Shown here in pieces: positions 5,882 through 8,994 of a DNA stretch of 8,994 nt; the stretch's first letter is position 1; each line of letters begins with the position of its first letter. The notes below the pieces were generated by a model. The model saw only the letters and a program-made list of their open reading frames with translations, was not told the DNA's origin and made no database searches. This DNA is from an uncultured Dorea sp. (GTDB lineage: Bacteria > Bacillota > Clostridia > Lachnospirales > Lachnospiraceae). Both the position numbers and the translations under genes were made by a program. The stretch is from positions 1 through 8,994 of the forward strand of contig CAQNVT010000108.1 in NCBI GenBank assembly GCA_948844705.1, written 5' to 3'.

Positions 5882-7240
5882 ATGGGCTTATTTGGAAATA
5901 GTACAAAAAAAGAAGCAAAACAGCTTTACAATAAGGCACTGCCCCTTTATGAGCAAGGAAAATATGAGGAAGCCCTGAAAATAATGGAACAGGCAGCCGA
6001 TCTGGAGCATAAAGAGGCAATGTACCTGTGCGGAAACATGGAAGCATCGATGAAGGATCACTCGCTGATCGCCGCAAAGTGGTATTCGAAAGCCGCGAAG
6101 AAGGGCCATTCCAAAGCGGATGAGAAGCTAAAGGATCTCTGTGTGGATTCCTCTGTCCGAAAGGAATATCATCTGGAAAAGGAATTAATAAAAAGGGCAG
6201 AAAAAGGGGCGGCAGAAGCGCAGTATGCCTATGCCGATATGCTCTATCACGACGGCATTGACAAAAATGATCCAGGCAGAGTGCGGCTTTCCGAGAAAGA
6301 ACGCAGGCAGAAGGATATAGAAGATGCTTTAGTGTGGGCATTAAAATCAGCAGAACAGGGAAATATGGATGCCCAGCTTTTGTGTGCACTCATATATTCA
6401 TCTGAAATGAAGGACAAAGAAAGCGCTTTAAATTGGTATAAAACCGCAATAAAACACGAAGATCCCTGGGCATATCACCTCTATGCTTCATGCCTGTCAG
6501 ACTATAAGCAATACGAAGAAGCTTCGGAATTGTTTCTGAAATCCTGGGATATGGGAGATTTGGAATGGTCTCCCATATCATGCATCAGAGCTTATAAGAA
6601 TATCGGTACGAAGAAAAGCCGTACAACGGCGCTGGAGCTATGCGGCAGAAGAATCAGTGAACTAAGCAAAATGAATCAGAAAAAAGACAAAAATTCAGAA
6701 TTCATAAACGGTATAGCAGGTATCTTGTCTGTGATGGCACAGATCTACTATGAAGACGGAGACAAAAAAAGTGCGCTGCAATGGTTTCTGCGTTCTTATA
6801 ATCTGAGCGGCAGTTCAGATACTGCATGCCGGTGCGCAAAGATGTATTATGAAGGAGACGGCATCAAGAGGGATTATACAAAGGCTTATAAACTTTATTC
6901 CGCTGTAGCCGACGGTACTGTTTATGATAAAAAAACTGTATATCAATGCGGTATCATGCAGTTTTTCGGAGAAGGCGTACCCGCCTCGCCCGGGCAGGCA
7001 TTTCAATATTTTTCAAGGCTTATGAACAGGGGCGATTATATGGGGTACTATCTTTGTGCTGTTATGTATTATGAGGGAATAGGAGTTTCACAGGATCCCG
7101 AAAAAGCTTCGGAACTGATTGAAGGTTATCCTGATAAAGTTTTCGAAAACATGCAGGAAACATGGATGCAGGAATGTACCAGACGGGGATATTATGAATG
7201 GCCGCTTTTGAAGATAGAACATCATACCGTCTATTTGTAA
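5882..7240 (+). CDS. Sel1/TPR-repeat protein (long paralogue)
   Basis: This 452-aa protein of degenerate Sel1/TPR-type alpha-hairpin repeats is predicted to be cytosolic, with no signal peptide or hydrophobic segment. A TPR-like start (AKQLYNKALPLYEQGKYEEA, about 12-31) is followed by Sel1-like units near 45-75 (AAKWYSKAAKKGHSKA), 105-165 (EKGAAEAQYAYADMLYHDGI), 165-200 (CALIYSSEMKDKESALNWYK), 284-310 (AQIYYEDGDKKSALQWF), 315-345 (CAKMYYEGDGIKRDYTKAYK) and 386-412 (YYLCAVMYYEGIGVSQDPEK). The 220-275 section is charged and less repetitive. ATG 5882 has AAGGAGA at 5871-5877 with a 4-nt spacer. The gene is 41 nt after the shorter Sel1 gene, probably on the same transcript. By eye it is AT-richer than its neighbours, with many AAA and ATA codons, a possible sign of different ancestry. 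Its partner proteins and role are unknown. No enzymatic domain is visible. Confidence 0.83.
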   Translation: MGLFGNSTKKEAKQLYNKALPLYEQGKYEEALKIMEQAADLEHKEAMYLCGNMEASMKDHSLIAAKWYSKAAKKGHSKADEKLKDLCVDSSVRKEYHLEKELIKRAEKGAAEAQYAYADMLYHDGIDKNDPGRVRLSEKERRQKDIEDALVWALKSAEQGNMDAQLLCALIYSSEMKDKESALNWYKTAIKHEDPWAYHLYASCLSDYKQYEEASELFLKSWDMGDLEWSPISCIRAYKNIGTKKSRTTALELCGRRISELSKMNQKKDKNSEFINGIAGILSVMAQIYYEDGDKKSALQWFLRSYNLSGSSDTACRCAKMYYEGDGIKRDYTKAYKLYSAVADGTVYDKKTVYQCGIMQFFGEGVPASPGQAFQYFSRLMNRGDYMGYYLCAVMYYEGIGVSQDPEKASELIEGYPDKVFENMQETWMQECTRRGYYEWPLLKIEHHTVYL

Positions 7241-7271
7241 TGAAAATGTAGAATGAAAATTCAAAAGCCTC

Positions 7272-7300
7272 TTGATTTTTCCCGGCTTTCATGCTACACT
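7272..7300 (+). promoter_or_regulatory. Sigma-A-type promoter for rplU-prp-rpmA
   Basis: TTGATT (7272-7277) and TACACT (7295-7300) are separated by 17 nt, and a TG at 7292-7293 makes this an extended -10 element (TGCTACACT). Transcription would start near 7306-7308, about 90 nt upstream of the rplU start codon. Position and match make it the likely principal promoter of the ribosomal-protein operon. An inverted repeat AAAGCC (7264-7269)/GGCTTT (7284-7289) straddles the -35 box. Confidence 0.65.
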
Positions 7301-7306
7301 TTACAA

Positions 7307-7398
7307 GTATGCCGCACAATGAGGTTTAAGATTTACATAAACAGAAGTGTGATATGTAAACACCGTAATTGGCGAGTAATGATAATAGGAGGTGCCAT
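7307..7398 (+). promoter_or_regulatory. Structured 5' leader of rplU (candidate L21 leader)
   Basis: The ~92-nt untranslated region between the predicted transcription start and rplU contains a hairpin: TTTACATA (7332-7339) pairs with TATGTAAA (7353-7360) around a 13-nt loop, an 8-bp perfect stem. A conserved RNA leader called the 'L21 leader' (Rfam) is known upstream of rplU in Firmicutes and is thought to mediate autoregulation by a product of the operon. This region is in the right place and has about the right size, but I cannot verify the consensus structure by eye. AGGAGG for rplU lies at 7387-7392, downstream of the hairpin. Confidence 0.45.
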
Positions 7399-7707
7399 AT
7401 GTACGCGATTATAGCAACAGGTGGTAAACAGTACAAAGTAGCCGAAGGCGATATCATTAAAGTAGAAAAGCTTGGTGCAGAAGCCGGAGAGACTTATACC
7501 TTTGACCAGGTGCTTGCAGTAAGTAACGACGGATTAAAGGTTGGAAATCCGACAGTTGAGGGTGCAACTGTAGAAGCTTCTGTAGTTGAGAACGGAAAAG
7601 CGAAGAAGGTCATTGTTTACAAGTATAAGAGAAAAACTGGATACCATAAGAAAAATGGTCACAGACAGCAGTACACTGCAGTAAAGATCGACAAGATCAA
7701 CGCTTAA
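7399..7707 (+). CDS. rplU: 50S ribosomal protein L21
   Basis: This 102-aa protein is the normal length for bacterial L21 (bL21), which binds 23S rRNA in the large subunit. The start [14 protein letters not shown] and the C-terminal signature [20 protein letters not shown] are diagnostic. ATG 7399 is chosen because AGGAGG lies at 7387-7392 with a 6-nt spacer and L21 proteins begin MYAII. An in-frame ATG at 7369 would add ten residues unknown in the family. It is the first gene of rplU-prp-rpmA, 15 nt before prp, with its own promoter and leader. Confidence 0.98.
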   Translation: MYAIIATGGKQYKVAEGDIIKVEKLGAEAGETYTFDQVLAVSNDGLKVGNPTVEGATVEASVVENGKAKKVIVYKYKRKTGYHKKNGHRQQYTAVKIDKINA

Positions 7708-7722
7708 TACCGGAGACGATCC

Positions 7723-8064
7723 ATGATTCATGCGGCCATATATCAGAATATAAAAAAAGAATGCGTAGGCTTTAAGCTTTCCGGACATGCCGGTTATGCA
7801 GAAGCGGGACAGGACATTGTGTGTGCGGCAGCCTCTGTGCTTGTTATCAACACGGTCAATGCACTGGAACGCTACACGGATGATGATTTTTCTGTTTCCC
7901 CGGAGGAAGAGAGCGGAACGATTATCTGCAGATTTAAGAAGCGTCCCTCCCGCGAAGCAGAGCTTTTGCTGAAGACGATGATTCTTGGCCTTTCTGATAT
8001 GGCGGATGATGAGAACTATGAAGAATATATTGATTTAACATTCGAGGAGGTGCAGCAACCATGA
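7723..8064 (+). CDS. prp: Ribosomal-processing cysteine protease Prp (YsxB family)
   Basis: This 113-aa cysteine protease removes the N-terminal extension of ribosomal protein L27 in Firmicutes and related bacteria. The catalytic residues sit where they are described in the Staphylococcus aureus enzyme: His22 in [16 protein letters not shown] and Cys34 in the same segment. The rest ([15 protein letters not shown], then the helix around [14 protein letters not shown]) fits the family and its usual length. GGAG at 7712-7715 precedes ATG 7723 by 7 nt. Its TGA overlaps the rpmA ATG (ATGA). It sits between rplU and rpmA as in most Firmicutes, next to its substrate gene. Confidence 0.96.
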   Translation: MIHAAIYQNIKKECVGFKLSGHAGYAEAGQDIVCAAASVLVINTVNALERYTDDDFSVSPEEESGTIICRFKKRPSREAELLLKTMILGLSDMADDENYEEYIDLTFEEVQQP

Positions 8065-8348
8065 TGAAATTAAACCTTCAGTTTTTTGCTCATAAAAAGG
8101 GAGTTGGTTCCACAAAGAACGGCAGGGATTCTGAGTCAAAGAGACTTGGCGCCAAAAGAGCTGACGGTCAGTTTGTAAAAGCCGGAAATATCCTTTACAG
8201 ACAGCGCGGAACGAAGATTCACCCGGGTACAAATGTAGGACGCGGCGGTGACGATACTTTATTCGCACTTGTTGACGGTGTCGTAAGGTTCGAGAGAAAG
8301 GGCAGGGATAAGAAGCAGGTTTCTATCTATCCTGTAGCGGCTGAGTAA
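8061..8348 (+). CDS. rpmA: 50S ribosomal protein L27, precursor with Prp-cleaved N-terminus
   Basis: This 95-aa L27 (bL27) has an N-terminus that reaches the peptidyl-transferase centre. The protein starts [26 protein letters not shown] followed by AHKKG is the established Prp cleavage motif, with cut between Phe9 and Ala10, so the mature protein would begin [20 protein letters not shown]. The remainder ([20 protein letters not shown] and [17 protein letters not shown]) is canonical. The start is taken as ATG 8061, overlapping the prp stop. GAGGAGG at 8044-8050 is 10 nt upstream. ATG 8064, one codon later, is an alternative at 13 nt. Presence of the extension agrees with prp being intact next door. 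Confidence 0.98.
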   Translation: MMKLNLQFFAHKKGVGSTKNGRDSESKRLGAKRADGQFVKAGNILYRQRGTKIHPGTNVGRGGDDTLFALVDGVVRFERKGRDKKQVSIYPVAAE

Positions 8349-8377
8349 TTACTGTAAAAAATGAGTAAAGATGAAGA

Positions 8378-8408
8378 GGGTGTTGCAAAAATAGCAGCAT
8401 CCTTTTTT
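8378..8408 (+). terminator. Rho-independent terminator after rpmA
   Basis: GGGTGTTGC (8378-8386) pairs with GCAGCATCC (8394-8402) in a 9-bp stem with two G-U pairs. The loop is the 7-nt AAAAATA, and six T residues follow at 8403-8408. The flanking A-rich left side and T-rich right side can extend the stem. It lies 30 nt after the rpmA stop and before obgE, so the ribosomal-protein transcript probably ends or is attenuated here. No convincing promoter is visible between it and obgE, so some readthrough is likely. Confidence 0.85.
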
Positions 8409-8444
8409 ACAATAAGGATACCGTTATAAAGAAAGAGGAGTATT

Positions 8445-8994
8445 ATGTTTGCAGACAGAGCAAAAATATTCATACGCTCAGGAAAAGGCGGCGACGGCCA
8501 TGTGAGCTTCAGAAGAGAACTCTATGTCCCGAACGGCGGACCGGACGGCGGCGACGGCGGACGCGGCGGCGACGTGATCTTTGAGGTGGACGAAGGATTA
8601 AATACCCTTCAGGATTTCAGGCACCGCAGAAAGTATGCCGCAAAGGACGGAGAGCAGGGCGGGAAGCGCAGATGCCACGGGAAGGATGCGGAGGATATCA
8701 TCCTTAAGGTTCCGGAAGGGACGATCATTAAGGAGGCCGAATCCGGAAAGGTAATTGCGGATATGTCGGGGGAAAACAGGCGCCAGATCATATTGAAGGG
8801 CGGAAAAGGAGGACTCGGCAATCAGCATTTTGCGACCGCAACCATGCAGATTCCCAAATATGCGCAGCCGGGGCAGCCCTCAAAGGAGCTCTGGGTAAAT
8901 CTGGAGCTTAAGGTGATTGCTGATGTGGGACTTGTGGGCTTTCCCAATGAGAGTTTCCGGCTGGAACGAACACCTCGGACTCGATGCCTCACAG
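8445..8994 (+). CDS. obgE: GTPase Obg (ribosome assembly GTPase), 3' partial with aberrant end
   Basis: This is the N-terminal part of Obg, an essential GTPase that acts in 50S assembly and stress signalling. The glycine-rich Obg fold is complete: MFADRAKIFIRSGKGGDGHV, then SFRRELYVPNGGPDGGDGGR, through KVPEGTIIKEAESGKVIADM, GGKGGLGNQHFATATMQIPK and LELKVIADVGLVGFPN. Family members continue GFPN-VGKSTLLS (the G1/P-loop), but here GFPN (residues 165-168) is followed from base 8949 by ESFRLERTPR, which is not Obg. The GTPase domain is therefore missing from the window, and the last 46 nt look foreign. ATG 8445 has AGAGGAG at 8434-8440, 4 nt upstream. The order rpmA-obgE is the usual Firmicutes arrangement. 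Confidence 0.93.
   Translation, partial: MFADRAKIFIRSGKGGDGHVSFRRELYVPNGGPDGGDGGRGGDVIFEVDEGLNTLQDFRHRRKYAAKDGEQGGKRRCHGKDAEDIILKVPEGTIIKEAESGKVIADMSGENRRQIILKGGKGGLGNQHFATATMQIPKYAQPGQPSKELWVNLELKVIADVGLVGFPNESFRLERTPRTRCLT
8949..8994. other. Non-homologous 3' tip replacing the Obg P-loop
   Basis: After AAT 8946-8948 (Asn of GFPN) the sequence should encode VGKST. Instead it reads ESFRLERTPRTRCLT in the Obg frame. The next frame, from 8950, is open to the end and looks more like real protein (RVSGWNEHLGLDAS), suggesting a fragment of another gene. I cannot identify it. Together with the similar break at the 5' end, this points to misassembled contig tips rather than a biologically truncated Obg, which should be essential. 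Confidence 0.65.

Noticed and set aside
5880..6389. 169-aa open frame on the - strand
   Set aside because: It is antisense to the long Sel1 gene and shows no recognisable domain or start signal.

Overview
The window reads as a chromosomal segment of a low-to-mid GC Gram-positive anaerobe, most likely a Lachnospiraceae-type clostridium (class Clostridia). The reasons are the B12/radical-SAM plus 'radical SAM-linked' gene pair, the rplU-prp-rpmA-obgE ribosomal cluster with a Prp-cleavable L27 N-terminus, strong AGGAGG-type ribosome binding sites with some TTG starts, and the tandem Sel1-repeat genes. The genus cannot be fixed from the sequence alone. All convincing genes are on the + strand.

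Layout. (1) 2-2341: the C-terminal part of a TIGR03960-type radical SAM protein, the overlapping TIGR03936/DUF2344 'radical SAM-linked' protein, and a YbaK/EbsC-type Cys-tRNA(Pro) deacylase. (2) 2342-5010: a short spacer with a possible promoter, then a tight cluster of aspartate kinase, a stand-alone two-CBS protein and an amidohydrolase-2 family metal hydrolase; the last two overlap by 4 nt. (3) 5055-7240: two cytosolic Sel1-repeat (TPR-like) proteins of unknown function that look like paralogues. The first ends inside a repeat. (4) 7241-8994: a sigma-A-type promoter and structured leader, then rplU (L21), prp (the cysteine protease that matures L27) and rpmA (L27), a rho-independent terminator, and the start of obgE (ribosome-assembly GTPase).

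In many Clostridia, as I recall, the radical SAM pair is followed by a ribonuclease E/G gene and then directly by rplU-prp-rpmA-obgE. Here the two flanks of that arrangement are present, but about 5.5 kb of metabolic and Sel1 genes lie between them and no RNase E/G gene is visible. This is the main layout anomaly.

Both ends of the window look chimeric. The first ~91 nt do not match the radical SAM gene they run into: the first cysteine of its CxxxCxxC cluster is missing. The last ~46 nt replace the P-loop of Obg immediately after GFPN. The simplest reading is that this is a complete short metagenomic contig with misassembled tips. I saw no tRNA, rRNA, CRISPR array, insertion sequence or phage gene. 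The least ordinary material is the Sel1 pair, including an in-frame A AAA AAA heptamer and an open -1 frame joining the two genes, and the aspartate kinase-CBS-hydrolase cluster.
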